From: Bacillota bacterium
GTDB lineage: Bacteria > Bacillota > Clostridia > Peptostreptococcales > Anaerovoracaceae
Length of the DNA: 7,139 bases
Reading direction: 5' to 3'
Assembly (NCBI GenBank): GCA_017538845.1
Contig: JAFYIC010000134.1
Span: 1 to 7,139, forward strand
Under the pieces are notes generated by a model. It made no database searches. It was given only the letters and a program-made list of their open reading frames with translations, and was not told the DNA's origin. The translations under genes and the position numbers were made by a program. Shown piece by piece: positions 1-5,403 of the stretch (its first letter is position 1; every line of letters starts with the position of its first letter).

Positions 1-313
1 GGTACTGGCAGCGCCGGGAACCATCCATCCGCACACCAAGTTCAAGGGCGAGGTATACGTACTGAAGAAGGAAGAAGGCGGAAGACATACACCGTTCTTC
101 AACGGCTACAGACCGCAGTTCTACTTCAGAACAACAGACGTGACCGGAGATCTGCAGCTTCCTGAAGGCACAGAGATGTGCATGCCGGGAGACAACATCA
201 CGATGACAATCGAGCTGATCACACCGATCGCTATCGAAGTCGGACTGAGATTCGCTATCAGAGAAGGCGGAAGAACAGTCGGCTCCGGAGTAGTAAGTGA
301 GATCATCGAGTAA
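1..313 (+). CDS. tuf: Elongation factor Tu, C-terminal part (5' end outside window)
   Basis: This is the last 103 codons of EF-Tu, the GTPase that delivers aminoacyl-tRNA to the ribosome in the cytoplasm. The reading frame enters at base 2 and stops at TAA 311-313. The segment corresponds to most of domain 3, the beta-barrel that contacts tRNA and EF-Ts. Diagnostic stretches are [40 protein letters not shown], the MPGDN turn, and the closing [18 protein letters not shown]. Codon choice is strongly restricted (AGA for Arg, GGA/GGC for Gly, ACA for Thr), as expected of a very highly expressed gene. A strong intrinsic terminator follows 37 bp after the stop, so tuf ends its transcription unit here. 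The GTPase domain lies upstream and cannot be judged. Identification is essentially certain from conserved sequence. Confidence 0.98.
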   Translation, partial: VLAAPGTIHPHTKFKGEVYVLKKEEGGRHTPFFNGYRPQFYFRTTDVTGDLQLPEGTEMCMPGDNITMTIELITPIAIEVGLRFAIREGGRTVGSGVVSEIIE

Positions 314-350
314 TCACAGGATGTGAGACTCACACATTTAAATGAAAAAC

Positions 351-380
351 AAAGCCGGTACTTCGCAGTACCGGCTTTTT
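351..380 (+). terminator. Rho-independent terminator of tuf
   Basis: A perfect 9-bp GC-rich stem, GCCGGTACT (354-362) with AGTACCGGC (367-375), is closed by a TCGC tetraloop and followed by TTTTT (376-380). Flanking AAA/TTT can extend the stem to 12 bp. It lies 37 bp after the tuf stop and reads on the plus strand. The A-run on the left gives only a weak U-tract in the opposite direction. Confidence 0.95.
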
Positions 381-408
381 CATGCGCCTGATCAGCGCTT
401 TCAGAAGG

Positions 409-477
409 CGATACTCAGAAAACGTTGAAAAAATAATTGAAATCTGAAATATAGAAATTTCAATTAAAAGTTGTGGG
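409..477. repeat. Direct repeat copy 1 (~69 bp) with internal inverted repeat
   Basis: The unit begins near CGATACTCA, continues GAAAACGTTGAAAA (418-431), and ends AAAAGTTGTGGG (466-477). It is repeated with a 133-bp period at 542-608. Between bases 418 and 477 the copies are nearly identical, differing by a 2-bp length change and a few bases. Inside, AATTGAAAT and ATTTCAATT form a 9-bp inverted repeat around a ~13-nt AT-rich loop. There is no open frame or transposase. It could be a dispersed intergenic element of this genome or part of a protein-binding array. Confidence 0.85.
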
Positions 478-519
478 CTGGGGGTATCGTTTTTCTTCAG
501 AAGACAGTGAAAAACAGCC
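476..519. other. Inverted repeat / hairpin between the two repeat copies
   Basis: GTTTTTC (489-495) pairs with GAAAAAC (509-515). The stem can continue outward as GGCTG (476-480) with CAGCC (515-519) if an ~8-nt bulge on the left arm is allowed. The loop region includes another perfect palindrome, TCTTCAGAAGA (494-504). No U-run follows on either strand, so a classical terminator is unlikely. Role unknown. Confidence 0.5.
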
Positions 520-541
520 AAAAGAGTAATAAATCTAAAAT

Positions 542-608
542 CGACACTATGAAAACGTTGAAAAAAATTGAAATCTGAAATATGAAAATTTCAATTAAAA
601 GTTGTGGG
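542..608. repeat. Direct repeat copy 2 (~67 bp)
   Basis: Second copy of the element at 409-477. It has the same opening word GAAAACGTTGAAAA (551-564), the same inner inverted repeat AATTGAAAT / ATTTCAATT, and the same closing word AAAAGTTGTGG (597-607). Upstream similarity is weaker (CGACACTAT against CGATACTCA). The closing 11-mer occurs a third time at 1036-1046, where it runs into a perfect DnaA box. Confidence 0.85.
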
Positions 609-621
609 TTTTCATTTTTAC

Positions 622-677
622 TGTGGCGGGATCGCGCGTACACGGCGAGGACTAAGCCGTGGCACTGCTGCCGGTCC
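622..677. other. GC-rich islet with stem-loop
   Basis: Within otherwise AT-rich DNA, these ~56 bases are strongly GC-rich. They contain a perfect 6-bp stem, CACGGC (641-646) with GCCGTG (656-661), around a 9-nt loop. Outer GGCGG near 625 could pair with CTGCC near 668 with one G-U pair. The composition contrast and nested pairing suggest a structured RNA or a DNA structure. No tRNA, 6S, SRP or tmRNA signature is recognisable, and I see no matched promoter-terminator pair. Confidence 0.3.
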
Positions 678-748
678 AATGATATAAAAAAGACTGATGC
701 AGAGGAGAAAAAACCAGAGATTTTTACCGCAAGATAATCAATTGAATG

Positions 749-777
749 TTGTCGTAAAGAGCATATTTGTATATACT
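749..777 (+). promoter_or_regulatory. Candidate sigma-A promoter in the intergenic region
   Basis: TTGTCG (749-754), a 17-nt spacer and TATACT (772-777) match the sigma-A pattern, with four of six -35 bases and five of six -10 bases. Transcription would start near 784 and read rightward through the DnaA-box cluster toward the AraC-type gene 377 bp later. This gives either a long leader or a separate non-coding transcript. The DNA is AT-rich, so a chance match is possible. Confidence 0.35.
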
Positions 778-881
778 GTTAGGGCAGGGTAAAGAGGGCT
801 TTTTGCATAGGAAAAAACTGCCAGTAATACTGGTAAAATTATCCTAAATGCCCCGAATCATTGAAAAATTCCCGATTTCGG

Positions 882-893
882 CTGTTCGAACAG
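882..893. promoter_or_regulatory. Perfect 12-bp palindrome CTGTTCGAACAG
   Basis: A perfect dyad, typical in form of a dimeric DNA-binding protein site. Its half-word CGAACA recurs at 910-915 and in the inverted repeat at 1097-1115. It is not the Firmicute LexA arrangement (GAAC-N4-GTTC), because the half sites point the other way. The binding protein is unknown. Confidence 0.4.
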
Positions 894-919
894 AAGTTAA
901 GATAATCAACGAACACGAC

Positions 920-1050
920 TGTGGATAACTTGTATACAAAGAGTGCACTATATGCATGAAAGCGTTGGAAATAAAGGGTTTTTGCAAAAAAACTTTTCCA
1001 CAGGTATCTTGGGATAAAATTGTATACGATTTTGCAAAAGTTGTGGATAA
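920..1050. promoter_or_regulatory. Cluster of three consensus DnaA boxes
   Basis: DnaA, the replication initiator, recognises TTATCCACA and close variants (TTWTNCACA). The exact complement TGTGGATAA occurs at 920-928 and again at 1042-1050. TTTTCCACA lies on the plus strand at 994-1002. Weaker two-mismatch copies sit at 839-847 (TTATCCTAA) and 1009-1017 (TTGGGATAA). The boxes alternate with palindromic words: TTGTATACAA (930-939), TTTTTGCAAAAA (979-990), TTGTATAC (1020-1027) and TTTTGCAAAA (1030-1039). Two exact 9-mers plus a consensus variant in 131 bp is far beyond chance even in AT-rich DNA. The site may bind DnaA to regulate the downstream gene, titrate DnaA, or, less likely, act as an origin. 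Confidence 0.7.
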
Positions 1051-1096
1051 TTATCAGAATGCTTAAAAATAAAGGCTTTCTACCTTGTTGAAAGTT

Positions 1097-1115
1097 TGTT
1101 CGCAGAACACGAACA
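1097..1115. promoter_or_regulatory. Inverted repeat TGTTCG-N7-CGAACA upstream of the AraC-type gene
   Basis: TGTTCG (1097-1102) and CGAACA (1110-1115) form a perfect 6-bp inverted repeat with a 7-nt spacer, ending 45 bp before the AraC-type start codon. The same half-words form the palindrome at 882-893. The spacing suits an operator for a dimeric regulator. A TTGACA at 1120-1125 follows directly but has no good -10 box at 16-18 nt. Confidence 0.4.
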
Positions 1116-1160
1116 TAAGTTGACATAAAAAGAAATAATTACGGAGAAAAATTACGGAAA

Positions 1161-2711
1161 ATGCTGAAGGAAAAAATTGTATATAAGGACGAATTGCCCG
1201 TCAATGTGACCACGGCAAATATAAGAGAATATCCTATCCATTTTCACGATGAGATCGAAGTGGTTTTTGTTCTGTCCGGGAGTATAAGTCTCAGGGTCGG
1301 ATACTATGATTACGAACTCGAGCAGGGCGACGTGTTCATAATCAACGAAAAGGAAATGCACAGCTACGCTCATCACGATGATGAGAACATGGTGATGATG
1401 CTTCATCTGGATCCGTCATACTTTTCCAGATACTACGAGGATCTGAGGAACACTTTCTTCATCACGGACACCGAGGATAAGAATGACCGGAGCCTCAGGG
1501 TGCTCAAAACCCTTCTGGCCCATATCATGATGGAGATACTTCAGAAAGGCGTGGGCTTCGAGCAGAAAGTCATCGAGAACACCCACAACCTGATAGCATG
1601 CCTTATGTCTGATTTTCAGTACTTTTCTGTGGAAGGCGATAAGTTCGTCAACCAGCCCAGAAAAAGAGGGAACAAAGTACTTGCCAGCAGGCTTTCCCGT
1701 ATAACCAACTATATCTACGACAACTATTCCAGAAAACTGACCCTAAACGAGATAGCGGAGAACGAGCATCTGAGCATATACTATCTTTCCCACGTCATAA
1801 AAGAGGCTACCGGCCTCAGCTTCCAGGATCTGCTCAGTTTCATAAGAGTGGAGCAGTCCGAACATCTGCTTCTGGGGACCGACAAGAAGATGGGCGCTAT
1901 TGCCCACGCTACCGGTTTCTCTGCGGTAAGGTACTATATCAAGCATTTCGAGCGCTGGTTCGGCATGTCGCCTCAGGAATACAGAAAGGAATTCACCGGC
2001 AAAGCGGCTACGAGAGAGACTGCAGCCGTATATGAAAGAGCCCAGCCGGCGGATATCGAGAAGAAACTCCGTGAACTGGTGAAGGGGATAGGTTCTCAGT
2101 ATACCAACAGCTATGATACCAATTCCTCGGTCATGGACATAGATATCCCCGAGGAGTACAGGACCGCAGGCAAGAAGGACAAGAAAGAGAACTTCATGGA
2201 GTCGCTGCTCACTATAGGCAGCAACAAGATCGCGCCTGCCATCGAACCGTATAACATACTCCAGAGGCTTGAAGAAACGGTAATAAAGGACGAATCCAAT
2301 TTCCTCATTACCACACCGTCCAAATATCCGGATACGCTCAGCAGTCTGAGCATACTGGTCTTTAACTTCGATGAAAAATTCAAGAGGGACGTGGACGCGG
2401 TAAGGCGGAACAGGGATATCCTTGACGTCGTGAAAAATTATGATGAGGAGATGGAGATCCTTTTCAGGTGCAACGGCATGTCAGGTGATTTCAGCGTGGC
2501 CAGATACAGACTTTCCAGGGAAAACATCGTAGCCTCTTACGAGGAGGCTCTCAAATTCGGCAGCAGCCGCAACAACAGGGCGGCTGTCCTGGGCAAGTGG
2601 CATTCGCTTCCGACTGTGGAATTCAGCTCGATCGCGGCCTCGGGCACACTCAGCATAAGATGCGCCATAAGAGGATTCGGCGCTGAACTCATACTCATAG
2701 ATAAAAAATAA
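1161..2711 (+). CDS. AraC-family transcriptional regulator with degenerate GH39-like C-terminal extension
   Basis: A 516-residue cytoplasmic DNA-binding regulator. Residues ~14-80 form a cupin sensor domain (HFHDEIEVVFVLSG at 27-40 with H27 and H29; GDVFIINEKEMHS at 56-68), a fold that usually binds a sugar. Residues ~168-270 are the AraC double helix-turn-helix: LTLNEIAENEHLSIYYLSHV (184-203), then GAIAHATGFSAVRYYIKHFE (235-254) and the signature WFGMSPQEYRKEF. Most AraC proteins end there at ~270-300 residues. This one continues ~240 more. Residues ~315-370 resemble the start of the GH39 beta-xylosidase domain found in AraC-GH39 fusions, and ~388-516 resemble its end (SILVFNFDEKFKRD, ARYRLSREN, ELILIDKK). 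The catalytic barrel between is absent, so enzymatic activity is not expected. The ATG at 1161 has only a distant GGAG (1143-1146, 14 nt away), so the start is fairly but not fully secure. No sugar-utilisation genes are adjacent; the target is unknown. Confidence 0.88.
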   Translation: MLKEKIVYKDELPVNVTTANIREYPIHFHDEIEVVFVLSGSISLRVGYYDYELEQGDVFIINEKEMHSYAHHDDENMVMMLHLDPSYFSRYYEDLRNTFFITDTEDKNDRSLRVLKTLLAHIMMEILQKGVGFEQKVIENTHNLIACLMSDFQYFSVEGDKFVNQPRKRGNKVLASRLSRITNYIYDNYSRKLTLNEIAENEHLSIYYLSHVIKEATGLSFQDLLSFIRVEQSEHLLLGTDKKMGAIAHATGFSAVRYYIKHFERWFGMSPQEYRKEFTGKAATRETAAVYERAQPADIEKKLRELVKGIGSQYTNSYDTNSSVMDIDIPEEYRTAGKKDKKENFMESLLTIGSNKIAPAIEPYNILQRLEETVIKDESNFLITTPSKYPDTLSSLSILVFNFDEKFKRDVDAVRRNRDILDVVKNYDEEMEILFRCNGMSGDFSVARYRLSRENIVASYEEALKFGSSRNNRAAVLGKWHSLPTVEFSSIAASGTLSIRCAIRGFGAELILIDKK

Positions 2712-2734
2712 GAGCCCTGCATGATGCAGAGCCC
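2701..2734 (-). terminator. Rho-independent terminator of the minus-strand gene
   Basis: Read on the minus strand, GGGCTCTGCA (2734-2725) pairs with TGCAGGGCTC (2721-2712) around a TCA loop. This gives a 10-bp stem with two G-U pairs, followed by TTATTTTTTAT (2711-2701). On the plus strand the G-U pairs become C-A mismatches and there is no U-run, so the signal is directional. A second hairpin, CCCGGA (2732-2737) with TCCGGG (2742-2747), lies between it and the stop codon and shares three bases with it. The U-run overlaps the last codons of the convergent AraC-type gene. Confidence 0.75.
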
Positions 2735-2748
2735 GGATGCCTCCGGGA

Positions 2749-3951
2749 TCAGAAGGCGCCCATATAGTCAAGGAACTCGTCGAAATCAATGAAATCGTTC
2801 TGAACGAATTCAAAGAGGACAGGTTCCTTGAATTTGAATTTGCCCGATACCGACAGATACGGATCTGCCGGACTGTGGTATATTTCCTTTTCAAGGGCAA
2901 TTATCGACGGCTCATCGTAAGCTGCCAGCAGCAGCTGACCGCCGACTGACAGGAAAACTATACCTGATATATCGTCATTCAGCCTGTAGACCTGTTTTTT
3001 AACATGGGAATTGTTGTTATGGAATATCATGAAAAGCCTGCCGTTCTCATGATCCGTTTTGTTGGCCGCCGGAAACATTCCGGAGATCAGACCGGAAAGA
3101 TCGTAGATCCCGCCTTCGGAATCCTGCGCGATATCATAAACAGAAACGTACTCAGACTTGCTCAGGGCGATGGCTGCTTCGTGGGAGCTTATCGTGAAAC
3201 CTGAGCATTTTACTGCCTTTGTGACTTTCATGTTTTCCACTGTGATCTCGGTGACCACCAGCGCGTACTTGTCGTCGTATTCTATCAGCGATTCACAGAG
3301 ATACACGCCGTCGTCCTTTTTGTCTATGGTGTTCTTGCACAAAGTCGCTGCTGGATAATCACTGTAGATATCGGTCAGATCGTCTATATCGCTGAGGTGT
3401 TTTGCGGCAGGCAGATCTTTCCCGAAGCACCGCATTACGAAGTAATTCACCAGCTGCTTTCTGCTGCTCAGCTTTGCGCACTGAAGGCTCATGATATGAC
3501 GGAAACCTGCGCCTGTCATGTCGGGCATATCGCCCTCGAGGAGAACGCCGTACTGCTCTTTGCCCGCGGGCATTTCGAGACCGTGATCCTCGTTGAATTT
3601 AACGTATTCCTTAAGTATCGCTGAGGCTTCTTCGAAATCAACTCTGACTTTTCTGCCGCCCAGTCCGCCGAACAGAGACGCTTCAGTCTTGGCCACGGCT
3701 TCTCTGTTGCCGCCCCTGAATCCCGCGAATGTCTCAAAGCCGTATTCCTCCGCATCCAGATAGAAGAACTGATGCCAGTCCTGGTAATGATCGCTGCGGT
3801 CCGGCTTGAACTGCACGTAAAGACCGACCACGCCCATAAGCCTGGTATCGGTCACGTAAGCATAGTGGAAGTCTTCTTTTTTCGGACCCGGCGCAGGAGC
3901 CATACCGCCTTTGATGACGGTCAGATCGGGTTTGGACAAGTCGTTTTCCAT
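2749..3951 (-). CDS. Hypothetical protein of 400 residues, family not recognised
   Basis: A single open frame of 400 codons with ordinary amino-acid composition and codon use, its own terminator and a candidate promoter, so it is very likely a real gene. I do not recognise the family. There is no signal peptide or membrane segment, so it is probably cytoplasmic. The first ~27 residues are low-complexity and Pro/Gly/Lys-rich (GGMAPAPGPKKED) and probably disordered. A mixed alpha/beta body follows: aromatic-rich YQDWHQFFYLDAEEYGFETF (56-75), a Gly-rich turn SLFGGLGGRKVRVDFEEA (92-109), beta-rich stretches around 227-250 and 328-345 (GIVFLSVGGQLLLAAYDE at 330-347). The end is acidic and aromatic (NDFIDFDEFLDYMGAF). 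Five cysteines (C158, C175, C205, C219, C249) are scattered, with no metal-binding pattern. The ATG at 3951 has AAAGG directly abutting it, which is poor. Met17 (ATG 3903-3901) has AAAGG at a better distance and may be the true start. It is convergent with the AraC-type gene and divergent from metK. Confidence 0.8.
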   Translation of the reverse strand: MENDLSKPDLTVIKGGMAPAPGPKKEDFHYAYVTDTRLMGVVGLYVQFKPDRSDHYQDWHQFFYLDAEEYGFETFAGFRGGNREAVAKTEASLFGGLGGRKVRVDFEEASAILKEYVKFNEDHGLEMPAGKEQYGVLLEGDMPDMTGAGFRHIMSLQCAKLSSRKQLVNYFVMRCFGKDLPAAKHLSDIDDLTDIYSDYPAATLCKNTIDKKDDGVYLCESLIEYDDKYALVVTEITVENMKVTKAVKCSGFTISSHEAAIALSKSEYVSVYDIAQDSEGGIYDLSGLISGMFPAANKTDHENGRLFMIFHNNNSHVKKQVYRLNDDISGIVFLSVGGQLLLAAYDEPSIIALEKEIYHSPADPYLSVSGKFKFKEPVLFEFVQNDFIDFDEFLDYMGAF

Positions 3952-4006
3952 CCTTTCAGAGCATTCATAAGGGCGCTGACATGACCGGTCAGTTCCCCAC
4001 GGAAAA

Positions 4007-4034
4007 AGTATACATTATGGGCGCAAAAAAACAA
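4007..4034 (-). promoter_or_regulatory. Candidate promoter for the minus-strand hypothetical gene
   Basis: On the minus strand, TTGTTT (4034-4029), a 16-nt spacer and TATACT (4012-4007) form a sigma-A-like promoter. It would start transcription near 4000, about 50 nt before the start codon at 3951. The -10 matches five of six bases; the -35 is weak. Confidence 0.45.
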
Positions 4035-4115
4035 GTTGCGGCGACAGAAAAGACCGGCACCGGGCATATGTGAAAAAAACAGGCATATATATGTACGCAA
4101 GGAGCGTCAGAACAC

Positions 4116-4144
4116 TTGAAATATACAGGCGCGTATTATATAAT
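4116..4144 (+). promoter_or_regulatory. Sigma-A promoter of metK-lysC
   Basis: TTGAAA (4116-4121), a 17-nt spacer and a perfect TATAAT (4139-4144). The predicted start is around 4151, giving a ~113-nt leader before the metK ATG. This is the best promoter match in the window, and it points into the metK operon. Confidence 0.8.
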
Positions 4145-4151
4145 ATTGCGC
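4129..4151. promoter_or_regulatory. Near-palindrome covering the metK -10 box
   Basis: GCGC (4129-4132) and GCGC (4148-4151) flank a perfect core palindrome ATTATATAAT (4135-4144), with one extra base on the right side. The dyad covers the -10 element and reaches the predicted start site, which is where a repressor would bind. It could also be chance symmetry, because TATAAT flanked by AT-rich DNA easily gives dyads; the GC-rich arms are the less expected part. Confidence 0.35.
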
Positions 4152-4163
4152 AGAAAACGCACG

Positions 4164-4242
4164 GAAGAGCCTTTTCACACAGAGGGGGCTTTTCTTGATT
4201 GATAAAAGCGATAACAAATATGCCTTGCCCGGCCGGGAAGGC
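4164..4242 (+). promoter_or_regulatory. Structured metK leader (two predicted stem-loops)
   Basis: Stem 1: GAAGAGCC (4164-4171) with GGCTTTTC (4187-4194), one G-U pair, 15-nt loop. Stem 2: GCCTT (4222-4226) and CCC (4228-4230), with G4227 bulged, pair with GGG (4235-4237) and AAGGC (4238-4242) around a GGCC loop. It ends 6 nt before the AGGAG ribosome binding site (4249-4253). Neither stem has a convincing U-run. I do not see the conserved sequence of SAM-I (S-box) or SAM-III (SMK) riboswitches, though metK is a common target of such elements. Regulation through ribosome-site access is possible but unproven. Confidence 0.35.
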
Positions 4243-4263
4243 GGAAACAGGAGAAAGGGAAAA

Positions 4264-5403
4264 ATGAAAAAATTATTCACATCAGAATCCGTTACCGAAG
4301 GACATCCTGACAAGATATGTGACCAGATATCGGACGCTGTACTGGATGCCATAATGGAGAACGATCCGGAGGGCCGTGTCGCCTGCGAATGTACAGTAAA
4401 CACAGGCTACGCAATGGTCATGGGTGAGATAACCACAAAGAGCTGGATCGATATAACACAGATAGCGCGCGATGTTATCTGCGGAATAGGATATGACAAC
4501 GGCGAGTACGGATACGATGGAAATACATGCGCTGTACTGCAGTCCATAGACAAACAGTCCGGCGATATCGCAATGGGAGTTGACAAGCTGGGCGCAGGCG
4601 ACCAGGGAATGATGTTCGGTTATGCATGCGACGAGACACCTGAACTCATGCCGATGCCTATCGCCATGGCTCACAAACTTTCAATGCGTCTGACGAAGGT
4701 AAGAAAAGACGGAACGCTCACTTATCTCAGACCGGACGGCAAGACGCAGGTCACAGTTGAATACGACGGGGACAAGGTGAAGAGAATTGACACAGTGCTG
4801 ATCTCAACACAGCATGATCCCGATGTGACACAGGAACAGATCAAAGCAGATCTGATCGAGCACGTTATAAAACCGGTGGTACCGGCAGAACTGCTCGATG
4901 ATGATACCAAGTATTTCGTGAATCCGACAGGAAGATTCGTTATAGGCGGACCTAACGGAGACTCGGGACTTACAGGAAGAAAGATCATAGTTGACACATA
5001 CGGCGGATACGCAAGACACGGCGGCGGAGCATTCAGCGGCAAAGACCCCACAAAGGTAGACCGTTCAGCAGCGTATGCTGCGCGCTACGTGGCAAAGAAC
5101 ATCGTTGCGGCAGGACTTGCTTCCAAGTGCGAGATCCAGCTTGCATACGCAATAGGCGTGGCTGAGCCTGTGTCCATTATGGTAGATACATTCGGCACAG
5201 GAAAGATCGATGACGAGAAACTCGCTGACATCGCAGCGAAGCTGTTCGATCTTACACCTGCAGGAATAATAAAAACTCTGGATCTGAGGAGACCGATATA
5301 CAAGCAGGTCGCAGCATACGGACATTTCGGAAGGACCGATATCGATCTTCCGTGGGAAAAGACCGACAGAGTTGATGATTTGAAGAGGGAGGCCGGCATC
5401 TGA
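4264..5403 (+). CDS. metK: S-adenosylmethionine synthetase (methionine adenosyltransferase)
   Basis: Cytoplasmic enzyme, normally tetrameric, that makes S-adenosylmethionine from methionine and ATP, releasing phosphate and diphosphate. The 379 residues match the family's usual 380-400. Visible motifs: [18 protein letters not shown] at 7-24 with catalytic H14, D16 and K17; the methionine/ATP loop [11 protein letters not shown] at 110-120; [20 protein letters not shown] at 229-248; [20 protein letters not shown] at 252-271 with the phosphate-binding lysines K260 and K264; and the closing YGHFGR. I chose the ATG at 4264 because [17 protein letters not shown] is the normal family N-terminus and AGGAG (4249-4253) lies 10 nt upstream. 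The open frame extends to a TTG at 4195, but those 23 codons cover the leader hairpins and look non-coding. The stop overlaps the lysC start (TGATG). No key residue is missing. Confidence 0.97.
   Translation: MKKLFTSESVTEGHPDKICDQISDAVLDAIMENDPEGRVACECTVNTGYAMVMGEITTKSWIDITQIARDVICGIGYDNGEYGYDGNTCAVLQSIDKQSGDIAMGVDKLGAGDQGMMFGYACDETPELMPMPIAMAHKLSMRLTKVRKDGTLTYLRPDGKTQVTVEYDGDKVKRIDTVLISTQHDPDVTQEQIKADLIEHVIKPVVPAELLDDDTKYFVNPTGRFVIGGPNGDSGLTGRKIIVDTYGGYARHGGGAFSGKDPTKVDRSAAYAARYVAKNIVAAGLASKCEIQLAYAIGVAEPVSIMVDTFGTGKIDDEKLADIAAKLFDLTPAGIIKTLDLRRPIYKQVAAYGHFGRTDIDLPWEKTDRVDDLKREAGI

Larger units (their letters stand above)
381..1160. other. Long non-coding intergenic region, structured and AT-rich
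   Basis: About 780 bp separates the tuf terminator from the AraC-type gene. No open frame here combines a ribosome binding site, a believable protein and normal codon use. The small minus-strand frames contain the repeated peptide LLIEI.IFQIS, which is only the translation of the two DNA repeats. The region holds, left to right: repeat copy 1, a hairpin, repeat copy 2, a GC-rich islet with a hairpin (about 622-677), a candidate promoter, a 13-bp palindrome CCAGTAATACTGG (821-833), a 12-bp palindrome (882-893), three DnaA boxes (920-1050) and an inverted repeat (1097-1115). An 11-bp word, AAGATAATCAA, occurs at 731-741 and again at 899-909. Confidence 0.75.

Noticed and set aside
322..334. Palindrome TGTGAGACTCACA just after the tuf stop
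   Set aside because: Perfect 6-bp arms with a single central base cannot form an RNA hairpin, and the position between a stop codon and its terminator is unlikely for an operator. Probably chance.
409..608. CRISPR array
   Set aside because: Only two copies of 67-69 bp separated by ~64-73 bp, with indels between copies and no cas genes; this does not fit CRISPR geometry.
920..1050. Chromosomal oriC
   Set aside because: The DnaA boxes are good, but no dnaA, dnaN or gyrB is adjacent and tuf would run head-on to the departing fork. Kept as a DnaA-box cluster only.
1120..1125. TTGACA as the -35 box of the AraC-type gene
   Set aside because: Perfect hexamer, but no acceptable -10 hexamer 16-18 nt downstream and it is too near the start codon. 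TTGTGG (1041-1046) with TAAAAA (1064-1069) is an equally weak alternative, so no promoter was called.
2481..2900. Minus-strand open frame of 139 codons overlapping the AraC-type gene 3' end
   Set aside because: It lies antisense to a well-supported gene and across the convergent terminator; its sequence resembles no protein and it is a frame shadow.
4195..4263. metK starting at TTG 4195
   Set aside because: The extra 23 codons have no ribosome binding site, lie over leader hairpins, and precede the standard MetK N-terminus at ATG 4264, which has a good AGGAG.
4151..4263. SAM-I (S-box) or SAM-III (SMK) riboswitch
   Set aside because: The leader is too short for SAM-I and lacks its conserved core, and the SMK pairing between leader and ribosome site is not visible by eye. 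A covariance-model search would settle it.
4282..4674. Minus-strand open frame of 130 codons inside metK
   Set aside because: Antisense shadow of a highly conserved gene; Cys/His/Tyr-rich composition typical of a mirrored frame, with no ribosome binding site.
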